A DNA stretch of 64,000 bases, taken from the NCBI RefSeq assembly GCF_001747095.1, contig NZ_MDGP01000001.1, positions 1,037,001-1,101,000 on the forward strand. Reading direction: 5' to 3'. This DNA is from Roseivirga sp. 4D4. Its GTDB lineage: Bacteria > Bacteroidota > Bacteroidia > Cytophagales > Cyclobacteriaceae. The translations under genes were made by a program, and so were the position numbers. Positions 17,706 through 25,249 of this stretch are shown piece by piece. Positions within the stretch are counted from its first letter, which is position 1. Every line of letters begins with the position of its first letter. Below the pieces are notes generated by a model. The model did not search any database, was not told where the DNA came from, and saw only the letters and a program-made list of their open reading frames with translations.

Positions 17706-18251
17706 ATGAATAAAATGAAAAAAACTTTAACACTTATCGCTTCACTGGCATTACTCGTCTTCTTTCAAAATAGTGCATTAGCACAAAGAGGTCCTGCTGC
17801 TAGTCCTACGGCTACTGTCAAACAGGCTATTGGTAATACTGAAATGACGATTATTTATTCAAGACCTAGTTTAGCGGGTCGTTCCTTAAGTTCACTTGCC
17901 CCTAACGGTAAAGTATGGAGAACGGGCGCTAACGCAAACACCAAAATCAACTTCAATAAGGACGTAACTATTGGTGGAAAAGCTTTACCAGCTGGGGAGT
18001 ATTCTATGTATTCGATCCCTGGTGATGGTGAATGGACCATTATCATCAACAAGGCGAAAAGCTGGGGAACTCAGTATGATGAATCACAGGATGCAGTACG
18101 CTTCACAGCAAAGGCAACGACTACTGATGGTTCTGTAGAGACTTTCAGAATTGACCTTACAGACTTTGATAATAAAGCTAAGGACAAAGCTAACTTAGAA
18201 TTGGCTTGGGGAAATGTTTCGGTAAAATTCCCGATTGTCGTTAAGAACTAA
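17706..18251 (+). CDS. DUF2911 exported protein
   Basis: 181 residues with a signal peptide (about 1-26, ending FQNSALAQ). The DUF2911 signature is present: IIYSRPSLAGRSL, NGKVWRTGANANTKINF, LPAGEYSMYSIPGDGEWTIIINK, then LAWGNVSVKFPI at the end. The family is abundant in Bacteroidota and of unknown function. It consists here of only the core domain. A strong terminator follows, separating it from the next DUF2911 gene. Alternative start: the ATG two codons downstream. Confidence 0.88.
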   Translation: MNKMKKTLTLIASLALLVFFQNSALAQRGPAASPTATVKQAIGNTEMTIIYSRPSLAGRSLSSLAPNGKVWRTGANANTKINFNKDVTIGGKALPAGEYSMYSIPGDGEWTIIINKAKSWGTQYDESQDAVRFTAKATTTDGSVETFRIDLTDFDNKAKDKANLELAWGNVSVKFPIVVKN

Positions 18252-18270
18252 TCGAGATAAGCTTTTGAAA

Positions 18271-18306
18271 GAAGCCTTCTGCATGGATATGTAGGAGGCT
18301 TTTTTT
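18271..18306 (+). terminator. Terminator of the first DUF2911 gene
   Basis: GAAGCCTTCTGC pairs imperfectly with GTAGGAGGCTT around a 7-nt loop, followed by seven T (18300-18306). Confidence 0.85.
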
Positions 18307-18307
18307 A

Positions 18308-18315
18308 TATCTTTG
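18308..18315 (+). promoter_or_regulatory. Promoter -7 element of the second DUF2911 gene
   Basis: TATCTTTG, an exact TAnnTTTG match, 21 bases before the ATG at 18337 and right after the T-run of the preceding terminator. No clear -33 TTG. Confidence 0.5.
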
Positions 18316-18336
18316 GTGTGAATAATTAAGATACCT

Positions 18337-19185
18337 ATGAGAAGAATTCAACTAACACTTATTGCACTTACACTTTCAGTTTGTGCTATAGCACAGATCA
18401 AAATGCCCCCTCCCAGCCCGACTTTCGAATTGAAAGGGACTGTAGGTTTAGCTGAGGTTAAAGTAGTTTACTCACGCCCAAGTGCTAAAGGTCGTGAAGT
18501 GGCCGGTAACTTGATTCCTTATAATGAAGTTTGGAGAACTGGCGCTAATGCATCTACTAAAATTACTTTCAGCACAGATGTCAAACTGAACGGGAATGCC
18601 GTTCCAGCGGGTGAATATGCACTCTATACTATGTTCACTGAAGAAGTTGCTACTATAATTCTTAGCAAGAACCTTACTTGGTGGGGATCGCTTGGCTATG
18701 ATGCCAAAGACGATCTTTTAAGATTTGAAGTCCCAGTGAAACACCCAAGTAGCCACTATGAGACATTTACCATGAGTTTTTCGGATTTCACCAGAAGTTC
18801 GGCTAATCTCAATATGAAGTGGGAACATACCAAAGCCATGTTCACCATTGAAAGTGATGTAGATGACATCGTAATGGCTGACATCAAGGCACAGGTTATT
18901 GATGCTACACCTTCTAACCCTGGTGTTTATTTCCAGGCAGCGGGTTATTACTATGATACCGAAAGAGATTCAAAGCAAGCGCTTGCCTGGGCTAATAAAG
19001 CTATTGAAGGTAGTGGAGAACAAAAGAAATATTGGGAATATCACTTAAAAGCTAAACTGCAAGCCAGACTCGGTATGAAGAGTGAGGCTATCGCGACAGC
19101 AAAAGAATCAATAGCATTAGCGAAAACGGGAGGTAATCCTGACTATGTAAGGCTTAATGAGAAGTTGATTGCAGATTTAAAATAA
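18337..19185 (+). CDS. DUF2911 protein with C-terminal TPR-like extension
   Basis: 282 residues with a signal peptide (MRRIQLTLIALTLSVCAIAQ). Residues 30-175 form a DUF2911 domain (VVYSRPSAKGREV, NEVWRTGANASTKITF, VPAGEYALYTMF). Residues 195-280 are helical and TPR-like (PGVYFQAAGYYYDTERDSKQALAWANKAIEG, KLQARLGMKSEAIATAKESIALAK, each read in parts). It has the domain order of the longer DUF2911 protein at 54305-55414. Function unknown; likely periplasmic. Confidence 0.87.
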   Translation: MRRIQLTLIALTLSVCAIAQIKMPPPSPTFELKGTVGLAEVKVVYSRPSAKGREVAGNLIPYNEVWRTGANASTKITFSTDVKLNGNAVPAGEYALYTMFTEEVATIILSKNLTWWGSLGYDAKDDLLRFEVPVKHPSSHYETFTMSFSDFTRSSANLNMKWEHTKAMFTIESDVDDIVMADIKAQVIDATPSNPGVYFQAAGYYYDTERDSKQALAWANKAIEGSGEQKKYWEYHLKAKLQARLGMKSEAIATAKESIALAKTGGNPDYVRLNEKLIADLK

Positions 19186-19202
19186 CACTACTGTTAGTAC
19201 AT

Positions 19203-19229
19203 AAAAAGGGAGCTTTCGCTCCCTTTTTT
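19203..19229 (+). terminator. Terminator of the second DUF2911 gene
   Basis: AAAAAGGGAGC, loop TTTC, GCTCCCTTTTTT: a perfect GC-centred stem with a T-run, 17 bases after the stop. Confidence 0.9.
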
Positions 19230-19320
19230 GTTTGATTTAGAGCAGTTCAATATCAAGAAATGCCCACTGAGTATTAAATACTTTCGACCACCATATACTC
19301 TTGATTACTTGGGCTAAAAA

Positions 19321-20061
19321 ATGCAAAAACCTTATCAATTATATGGTGGCATCTTACTGCTCACCTCCCTAATTTCTTGCAGTTCAAAGACTACGGTTCA
19401 CCCTGGTGCCATTTACCACAAGGTCTACCCTGGTAGTTCCGAGCTCGATTTGAGCAAAGTAGAAGCACAAAAGATCACCTATACTAAATTCAGAGGCACA
19501 ATGGTTTATAATCTCACGAAACCATCCGTGAACTCAGATGAAGATTATCGTCTCTTTATTGACTTTAAGGTGAACGGTAAAGAAGCACCAGACTCAGTAT
19601 ACTTCTCTACAAAAACTTTGGGCGTTACGAAAAGATGGTTCTATAATGCTTTTTCGGATTACACTGGAAGACTCGACTTTATTAACAACACCTTAACTGG
19701 AACCATTACTCCTGGTGAAAACTCCAGCCTTGATTCCGAACTTCTCTATAATAAGTCCTATAGCCACGAAGTATTTGAACCAGCTACTCTACACTATATC
19801 TTAAGTGCCCTACCCTTAGAAGTTGGCTATACTGCATCCTTGCCTATGTTAGAATTAGCTGACGGTTCAAAAATCGTTTGGGCGAATGTAGAAGTCGTAG
19901 CTGAAGAGGATTACAAACTTGATGGGAAGTGGATCAAAGTATGGAAAATCATTTCTGATGGCAGCAGACTGAAAACTTTTTGGCTGCACAAGGAGAGACC
20001 AGTTTTCCTCGAAATGAAGAATAGCGGTGTCAGGTTCAAATGGAAATATCAAGCTGGATAA
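19321..20061 (+). CDS. Lipoprotein of unknown function (DUF3108-like end)
   Basis: 246 residues. The N-terminus has a lipoprotein signal ending LLTSLISC, with lipidated Cys at about 20, followed by SSK. The body is mostly beta strand. The C-terminal third (VVAEEDYKLDGKWIKVWKI ... TFWLHKERPVFLEMK, read in parts) resembles the DUF3108 pattern of a periplasmic beta-sheet protein. It is probably attached to the outer membrane. The gene stands alone between two terminators. Confidence 0.7.
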   Translation: MQKPYQLYGGILLLTSLISCSSKTTVHPGAIYHKVYPGSSELDLSKVEAQKITYTKFRGTMVYNLTKPSVNSDEDYRLFIDFKVNGKEAPDSVYFSTKTLGVTKRWFYNAFSDYTGRLDFINNTLTGTITPGENSSLDSELLYNKSYSHEVFEPATLHYILSALPLEVGYTASLPMLELADGSKIVWANVEVVAEEDYKLDGKWIKVWKIISDGSRLKTFWLHKERPVFLEMKNSGVRFKWKYQAG

Positions 20062-20125
20062 GGCAGTCCTGAATTAGCAAAAGCCTATACCTCTAATACC
20101 ATTATTAATTATGGTTGTCTACAAT

Positions 20126-20154
20126 TAAAAAGAGGGCTTTCGCCCCCTTTTTTT
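20126..20154 (+). terminator. Terminator of the lipoprotein gene
   Basis: AAAGAGGGC, loop TTTC, GCCCCCTTTTTTT with one mismatch in the stem and a seven-T run. Confidence 0.8.
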
Positions 20155-20301
20155 CTGACCCCGTTGAGAATCAGAATACTTCAGTTTACAACCATGAAAC
20201 GAAGTTCTTTTGAGTCTCTCGGACTCGTGTTATTTGGTTCTGGTGAAAGTCATGGTCCAGTTCACCTCGCGTTTTCAGTGCCTTCAGATCAAAGCTTTCA
20301 A

Positions 20302-20859
20302 CTAAAACACCCAACTGCCGGCCGGTGCTGGTGCAACTCCCTTTTCTCTTAAGTAAATCATGGTCTTGCCATGTTCTCTTTGCAAATGGCTTGTGACAAT
20401 CAGAATTGCCTTCAAGCGTGTGATTTGCTTTTGGCTTCCCCGTCTGCCCCAAGGGACAGTTTCCGATAAATCTTCAGTAGACAACTTCTCAAGTCCACTT
20501 CTAAAGTGTTGGAATGACTTCTCCAAGAGATCAATGACTCCCTCCTTGTCTTTAGGCGGGTTTCTAGGGTCAACAGGAAAGTTCGGCTGACCGGCTTTTA
20601 CACTGGCTGCAAAACCGATATTCGATCGTGTGGTATGATTGATTTGATCCGCAAAGCTTCTTAACGGGTCTCCTGGTGAATAATCAAAGTGTTCTGCCGG
20701 CATCAATTTGGCAGACTCTACTACCATCCTTGTTACATTGTCCCAAGTTTTCAATACATCATCTGCTGTGATGGCTTGGGCCTTGGTCGATAGCTGGATA
20801 CCCAATAGCACCAAAACCATCAATGTTCTTTTTAACGTGAATTTCATTTTCATAGTCAT
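20302..20859 (-). CDS. Exported DinB-fold protein
   Basis: 185 residues from the ATG at 20859; the same frame extends to an ATG at 20937, but the signal peptide (KRTLMVLVLLGIQLSTKAQA) is normal only with one of the ATGs at 20859, 20853 or 20847. The mature part is a DinB/YfiT four-helix bundle: VLKTWDNVTRMVVESAKLMP, QINHTTRSNIGFAASV, and a final helix with LIVTSHLQREHGKTMIYLREKG. The His residues in these helices fit the family's metal triad. Cytoplasmic DinB-fold enzymes act in thiol and epoxide chemistry; the role of exported ones is unknown. A paralogue lies at 23016-23546 across the LytS/LytTR pair. Confidence 0.82.
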   Translation of the reverse strand: MTMKMKFTLKRTLMVLVLLGIQLSTKAQAITADDVLKTWDNVTRMVVESAKLMPAEHFDYSPGDPLRSFADQINHTTRSNIGFAASVKAGQPNFPVDPRNPPKDKEGVIDLLEKSFQHFRSGLEKLSTEDLSETVPWGRRGSQKQITRLKAILIVTSHLQREHGKTMIYLREKGVAPAPAGSWVF

Positions 20860-20951
20860 AATTGTTTTAGCTAATGAAGCGCGAAACCACCTATTCGAGT
20901 TGATCAGAAAGTCTGAAGTGGCCTGATTGACTTTCATCTGGGCTCAGATTG

Positions 20952-20989
20952 ATCACAAAACTCCAAACCCAAGATGGTACGCTTGTGAT
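20952..20989. promoter_or_regulatory. Inverted repeat between the DinB-fold gene and the LytS gene
   Basis: Perfect 7-bp arms ATCACAA (20952-20958) and TTGTGAT (20983-20989), 24-bp spacer, in the divergent intergenic region. It could be an operator or chance; LytTR regulators more often use direct repeats. Confidence 0.25.
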
Positions 20990-21105
20990 AAGATCTTTAT
21001 AGAAATAGGCCTCTTTAAGTGGCTTAAGGAGCGCTTGGTTCAGTTTGAAGGACTGTTGGAATCGAGAATTGCTTAATTTGTTTTATTAAACCCTATTTTC
21101 AGGAG

Positions 21106-22233
21106 TTGCGCATCATAGAAACATACAAGAGTATTCGGTGGAGGCAATGGCTAGTGCTCTTTATGTTCTGGACATTCGTGGCAGTGTTTCTGAGCACACA
21201 ACTCTACTTTAATGGGGTTAAAAATGGCGTAACCACAACATGGTGGTTTGTCTTTAAAGGACAAATTCCGATATGGTATTTCTGGGCGATCGTTACTCCT
21301 CTCATTCTTCATATGGTGAACAAGTACCCAATAAGTGTCAATGACTTCTTAAAACCGTTATTGGCTTATGTGTTTTTCGGTCTGGGACTGCTATTCATCA
21401 TGACCAATATCACCTTGATTTATATGTTTATGACTCACGGTTATATAGATCTGAGAAACACGAACATTCAGGAATACAGTCCTTATTTCTTCTCAAGGAT
21501 TTCTAATGATACTTTGATCTACCTCTTCGTTTTGGCCATTATCATAAGTGTTAGAGCTTATGGCATTCGTAAGAAAAATGAACTTGACCTGGCTTTGGCT
21601 CAACTCAAAAACGATCAATTGCAGAACGAGCTAACACAAGCACAATTACAGGCACTCAAGCTTCAATTGAACCCTCATTTTCTCTTTAATACGCTTCATA
21701 CCATTTCATCGCTTACCCTTATTGGACAAAATGAGTCATCGGCCAATGTAACAACCCGATTGGGAGATTTCCTTAGAAGGACATTGGACTTTGAAGAACA
21801 TCAACTGGTATCACTAGCCAAAGAGTTGGAATTCTTTGATTTGTATCTGGAAATTGAATCCGTCCGTTTCCAGGATCGACTGGTAATTGAGAAAGATGTT
21901 CAATCCGATTGCCTCGCACTCAATGTCCCGAATTTGTTATTGCAACCCCTGGTTGAAAATGCGGTTAAACATGGGATCGCGAAGAGTAAATCGGCATCGT
22001 TGATCAAATTATCCATATCAATGTCTGACGATCGGTTATCAATTCAACTTTATAATGACGGCCCATCATATGATCATGAATCGGAGAAAGGAATTGGTTT
22101 ACAAAACATTAAGAACAGACTGGATCGTCTCTATGGAAATGACTATCGTTTCCAAATAGAAAGTGATACTTCAGGTAAAGGTGTAATGACTATATTGGAT
22201 TTACCTACTTCAAGTCAGCTAATTCATGAGTAA
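21106..22233 (+). CDS. LytS/YehU-type sensor histidine kinase
   Basis: 375 residues. Four membrane helices (about 14-33, 46-66, 80-106, 134-152), a coiled-coil linker rich in Gln/Leu (155-185), the His_kinase domain LKLQLNPHFLFNTLHTISSL (phosphorylated His191), and the ATPase domain (NLLLQPLVENAVKHGIAKS, GIGLQNIKNRLDRLYG). The start is TTG at 21106; no in-frame ATG lies between the upstream stop (21046-21048) and codon 20, which is inside helix 1. The gene overlaps the response-regulator gene by 8 bp, so the two form a cognate pair. Confidence 0.9.
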   Translation: MRIIETYKSIRWRQWLVLFMFWTFVAVFLSTQLYFNGVKNGVTTTWWFVFKGQIPIWYFWAIVTPLILHMVNKYPISVNDFLKPLLAYVFFGLGLLFIMTNITLIYMFMTHGYIDLRNTNIQEYSPYFFSRISNDTLIYLFVLAIIISVRAYGIRKKNELDLALAQLKNDQLQNELTQAQLQALKLQLNPHFLFNTLHTISSLTLIGQNESSANVTTRLGDFLRRTLDFEEHQLVSLAKELEFFDLYLEIESVRFQDRLVIEKDVQSDCLALNVPNLLLQPLVENAVKHGIAKSKSASLIKLSISMSDDRLSIQLYNDGPSYDHESEKGIGLQNIKNRLDRLYGNDYRFQIESDTSGKGVMTILDLPTSSQLIHE

Positions 22234-23011
22234 CAAGATTTCTGTACTAATCGCAGATGACGAGCCAGTCGCACGACAGGTAATATCTCATTTCTTGCAA
22301 AAGGAAGATGATTTTGAGGTTGTGGCTGAGTGTGGTGATGGGCTTGACACCATAGAGAAAATTGAAAGCCTAAAGCCCCAACTGGTCTTTCTCGATATTG
22401 AAATGCCCGAGATCTCTGGCATAGAGTTAATTAGTCAACTCAATGCTCCATTACCAACGATAGTCTTTGTCACGGCATATAATAAATACGCGGTGCAGGC
22501 ATTCGAAGAAAACGCCCTCGATTATATTCTCAAGCCATTCGATGAAGAAAGGTTTAGCAAGGCATTAATCAGAATCAGAGATAAATTTAAAGCAAGGATC
22601 AATAGTGAAGCTAACAAACTAGATGATCTACTAAGCGTCTTTGAAGAAATACTTATCGGCAAAGGTGATTCGAAATACCTAAAGAAAGTCGGGTGCAAAC
22701 ACAGAGGTGTGATCAAGTTTGTGCCTGTGGAGGAAGTAATATGGGTTGAAAGTGAAGGGGCTTTTTGTAAGCTTCATTTATCCAAAGGCATGCAAATCAC
22801 CAACCTTTCTATAAAGCAACTCGAAGGCTTACTCGACCCAACAACCCACTTAAGGATTCATAAATCCCATATGGTGAATGTTGATCAAATCGATAGTATC
22901 GAACCCTATTTTCATGGAGAATATATGATCAATCTTAAGGCTGGGAAGACGCTAAAACTCAGTAGAGGATATAAAGACCGACTTGAGTTTATTCTAAATC
23001 AATACAAGTAG
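22226..23011 (+). CDS. LytTR-family response regulator
   Basis: 261 residues. Receiver domain 1-120 with acidic pocket (IADDEP), phospho-acceptor Asp57 (VFLDIEMPEISGIEL), T/K positions (FVTAYN, ILKPFDEE). LytTR DNA-binding domain about 150-258 (EVIWVESEGAFCKLHLSKG, LRIHKSHMVNVDQIDSIEP). Partner of the overlapping LytS kinase. Its stop is 4 bp from the convergent DinB-fold gene. Confidence 0.92.
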   Translation: MSNKISVLIADDEPVARQVISHFLQKEDDFEVVAECGDGLDTIEKIESLKPQLVFLDIEMPEISGIELISQLNAPLPTIVFVTAYNKYAVQAFEENALDYILKPFDEERFSKALIRIRDKFKARINSEANKLDDLLSVFEEILIGKGDSKYLKKVGCKHRGVIKFVPVEEVIWVESEGAFCKLHLSKGMQITNLSIKQLEGLLDPTTHLRIHKSHMVNVDQIDSIEPYFHGEYMINLKAGKTLKLSRGYKDRLEFILNQYK

Positions 23012-23015
23012 CTCC

Positions 23016-23546
23016 TTACCATTGCCAAATCCCGAAAGCTACCTGAGGCGGTGCGGGATGTCCTGATTGCTTTAAGGCCAGAATGATTTGCCCTCTGGTA
23101 TGGGATTCATGTGATATAAGGTAACCCATAAATCGTACCGGAGACATGGGCCAATTCTTCTCGTTTCTTTTAAGTGCATCCGAAAGCACGCTTCTTAAAA
23201 GTTGATTGGACTTGGTCAGTTGATCACTTACATAGCCGGACTTGAGGCTTTCGACATTGTCGATTTCGGTATCCAAGCCCTCTGCTTGAGCCTCAGAAGC
23301 CAGCTCAGAAAGCCACATCATTCTTACATTATGCAAGTGTGCAAACTGATCGGCAATATTGCGGCCTCCGGAAGTTGTAGTATCCCTTAAATAGTCATCT
23401 TTAACTGCCGTCATCAGCAGGCTATTCATCTCAGCGTGCTTGTCCCAGGTAGATAGAATGTCGTTGATTAATCCGGTTTGCCCATAAGAAAGTTGAGGTA
23501 TGGACAATAGGAAAAAAAGTGCCAGAGTACTTAGTAACCTTTTCAT
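23016..23546 (-). CDS. Exported DinB-fold protein (second paralogue)
   Basis: 176 residues with a signal peptide (about 1-22, ending LSIPQLSYGQ). DinB-fold four-helix bundle with likely metal His residues in QFAHLHNVRMMWL and in the last helix LISHESHTRGQIILALKQSG, the latter close to the HxxHRGQ-like motif of the family. It resembles the protein at 20302-20859 in both domain and export signal. It converges on the LytTR gene. Confidence 0.83.
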   Translation of the reverse strand: MKRLLSTLALFFLLSIPQLSYGQTGLINDILSTWDKHAEMNSLLMTAVKDDYLRDTTTSGGRNIADQFAHLHNVRMMWLSELASEAQAEGLDTEIDNVESLKSGYVSDQLTKSNQLLRSVLSDALKRNEKNWPMSPVRFMGYLISHESHTRGQIILALKQSGHPAPPQVAFGIWQW

Positions 23547-23611
23547 ATTGAGAGAATTGTAATGAAAAGATAAATAGAATTGGACTAAGTTCTATTGTAT
23601 TAAATAAGAGA

Positions 23612-23767
23612 TTATCGCTTAGGACAGCTCTTGCACATCTTCTTACTCTTCTTCTTGTACTTCTTGCAGCACTTCTTTAAAGAACAGTCGCATTGACCGC
23701 CAATGAATGTAGAAAATGGACTTGCGTCCTTCACCTGCTCCTCTTCAAACTCCTCAAATTTCAGCAT
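23612..23767 (-). CDS. 51-residue Cys/Lys-rich protein
   Basis: This short frame reads MLKFEEFEEEQVKDASPF at the start, then six Cys in a dense Lys-rich half: C26-x-C28, C33-C34, C45-x2-C48, ending CPKR. The acidic N-terminus and basic Cys-rich C-terminus are unlike random sequence, and the frame starts at an ATG 3 bp from a perfect palindrome (23771-23791). The CxC, CC and CxxC clusters suggest metal binding, in the manner of a metallothionein or zinc ribbon, but no known family is assigned. The mature gene is bounded by the dipeptidase terminator upstream and the DinB-fold gene downstream. Confidence 0.7.
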   Translation of the reverse strand: MLKFEEFEEEQVKDASPFSTFIGGQCDCSLKKCCKKYKKKSKKMCKSCPKR

Positions 23768-23770
23768 TCT

Positions 23771-23791
23771 TATTTAGACTTAATCTAAATA
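23771..23791. promoter_or_regulatory. Palindromic operator of the Cys-rich gene
   Basis: TATTTAGA-N5-TCTAAATA, a perfect 8-bp inverted repeat ending 3 bp before the ATG at 23767. TTTATTTG (7/8 match to the -7 element) lies just upstream on the minus strand, so the palindrome covers the likely transcription start. Its core TTAGA-N5-TCTAA recurs in front of the mutagenesis cassette. Confidence 0.6.
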
Positions 23792-23833
23792 CAAATAAAG
23801 AGCAGGATTTCCATTTCGCCAAACAAAAAGACA

Positions 23834-23860
23834 ATAAAAAAGGGAGTCAATCGACTCCCT
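23834..23860 (-). terminator. Terminator of the dipeptidase gene
   Basis: AGGGAGTC (23841-23848), loop of 4, GACTCCCT (23853-23860); on the minus strand the stem is followed by six T. It lies 21 bp after the dipeptidase stop. Confidence 0.88.
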
Positions 23861-23881
23861 AAACTGTGAATATTAAATGTC

Positions 23882-25195
23882 TTATCCGGCAGCCTGAATT
23901 TGCTTGGCAATTGATTGCACTTCGTCTAATACACGTAACAGGTTACCGCTCCAAATCATACCTATTTCTTCTTCGGAATAGCCTCTTCTTACCAATTCCA
24001 AAGTTACATTGAAAGTTTCTGAAGCATCATCCCAGCCTTCAACGCCCCCGCCTCCATCGAAATCGGAACTAATGCCAACATGCTTTATTCCAATCTTCTT
24101 GACCAAGTAATCAATGTGATCTACGAAATCTGAAACATTTACTGGTGGAGCTACGCTATTGATCTCAGCATCGATACGTTCCTTGTGCTTTTCTTGAAAG
24201 GCATTGTATTCATCAAAATAGGCAGTTCGTTCATTTCGACTCATTGCCCTAAACAAACTGCCAGGTTTAATCTCAAAGCCTTCTTCCTCTGCAATCTGCG
24301 CAATCACTTCACTTGATCTTGTACGATTAGCTCTATGCTTTTCTGAGTTCAAGTAACTTTTAAATGCCACTGTCTGAATCACTCCGCCATTCTCTTTCAA
24401 CATCATTAACTGTTCATCATCTAGATTACGGCTCACATCATTCATGGCCCTAGCCGCTGAATGAGATGCAATCACAGGTGCTTTGGAAAGCCTCATCATT
24501 TCCATGTTAGCCACTTTTGAGGGATGCGATAAGTCGATCATAATTCCCCATTTGTTCATCTCAGCAATCACCTCTCGGCCTAGATCACTTAGGCCATTAT
24601 GCAGCCAAACACTGTCTCTTTCTCCCGTATTAGAGTCACTTAATTGACTATGTCCATTATGTGCTAGAGACATGTAGCGTGCACCACGATCATAGAATTC
24701 CTTTACTCTATTGATGTCTTTACCGATCGGATAACCGTTCTCGATTCCGATCATCGCAACTTTCTTTCCTGTAGCATTAATTCTTCTGACATCGTCAGAA
24801 GAATAGGCTATTTCAATTCTATCTGGCGCTATTTCTTCAGCTAATCGGTGAATGGCTTTAAACTTATCATCCGCATTGGCATAGGCACGATCAAAACCTT
24901 CATCTGTTAATTCTCGCTGTCCGGTATAAACTATAAACCAGGCTACGTCTAGACCGCCCTCTTCCATATTAGGAAGATTTACTTGTGTAGGGAGTTTCTT
25001 GGTATAGTTATTATCCTCAGTGAAATTGGTGGTATTAATATCATCATGCGTATCCAGTGTGATAACACGCTCATGAATGCCTTTGGCATACTCCAGCAAT
25101 TCTGCTTCCGTCATTTCATCAACTGATTTCTCTTTAGGTTCACAAGCTGTAAACACTAAAGCCAAGGCGGCTAAAAAATAGGTTAGTCTTCTCAT
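23882..25195 (-). CDS. Membrane dipeptidase, peptidase family M19, lipoprotein
   Basis: 437 residues. Lipobox LVFTAC with Cys18. M19 fold with zinc ligands in order: LDTHDDI (His/Asp), GIENGYPIG (bridging Glu), IDLSHPS (His), VIASHSAARAM (His), and GISSDFDGGGGVEGW (Asp). The family hydrolyses dipeptides, some of them D-amino-acid or beta-lactam-like substrates. It is predicted to be anchored to a membrane facing the periplasm. It lies 54 bp downstream of the DnaE2-like gene on the same strand but has its own promoter-like element and a palindrome just before the ATG. Confidence 0.92.
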   Translation of the reverse strand: MRRLTYFLAALALVFTACEPKEKSVDEMTEAELLEYAKGIHERVITLDTHDDINTTNFTEDNNYTKKLPTQVNLPNMEEGGLDVAWFIVYTGQRELTDEGFDRAYANADDKFKAIHRLAEEIAPDRIEIAYSSDDVRRINATGKKVAMIGIENGYPIGKDINRVKEFYDRGARYMSLAHNGHSQLSDSNTGERDSVWLHNGLSDLGREVIAEMNKWGIMIDLSHPSKVANMEMMRLSKAPVIASHSAARAMNDVSRNLDDEQLMMLKENGGVIQTVAFKSYLNSEKHRANRTRSSEVIAQIAEEEGFEIKPGSLFRAMSRNERTAYFDEYNAFQEKHKERIDAEINSVAPPVNVSDFVDHIDYLVKKIGIKHVGISSDFDGGGGVEGWDDASETFNVTLELVRRGYSEEEIGMIWSGNLLRVLDEVQSIAKQIQAAG

Positions 25196-25196
25196 T

Positions 25197-25221
25197 TTAG
25201 GTTGGTTTTACCCAAACCTAA
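25197..25221 (-). promoter_or_regulatory. Promoter -7 element inside a TTAGGTT/AACCTAA palindrome
   Basis: TTAGGTT (25197-25203) and AACCTAA (25215-25221) are perfect 7-bp arms with an 11-bp spacer. TAGGTTTG (exact TAnnTTTG, minus strand, 25220-25213) lies inside the palindrome, only 17 bases from the ATG. A protein bound here would block the promoter. Confidence 0.5.
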
Positions 25222-25249
25222 GTATGTTTTAAGAAATGCACAGGCAGAT

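Noticed and set aside
20186..20452. 88-codon minus-strand frame overlapping the end of the DinB-fold gene
   Set aside because: It lies in a different frame from a convincing gene and has no recognisable motif.
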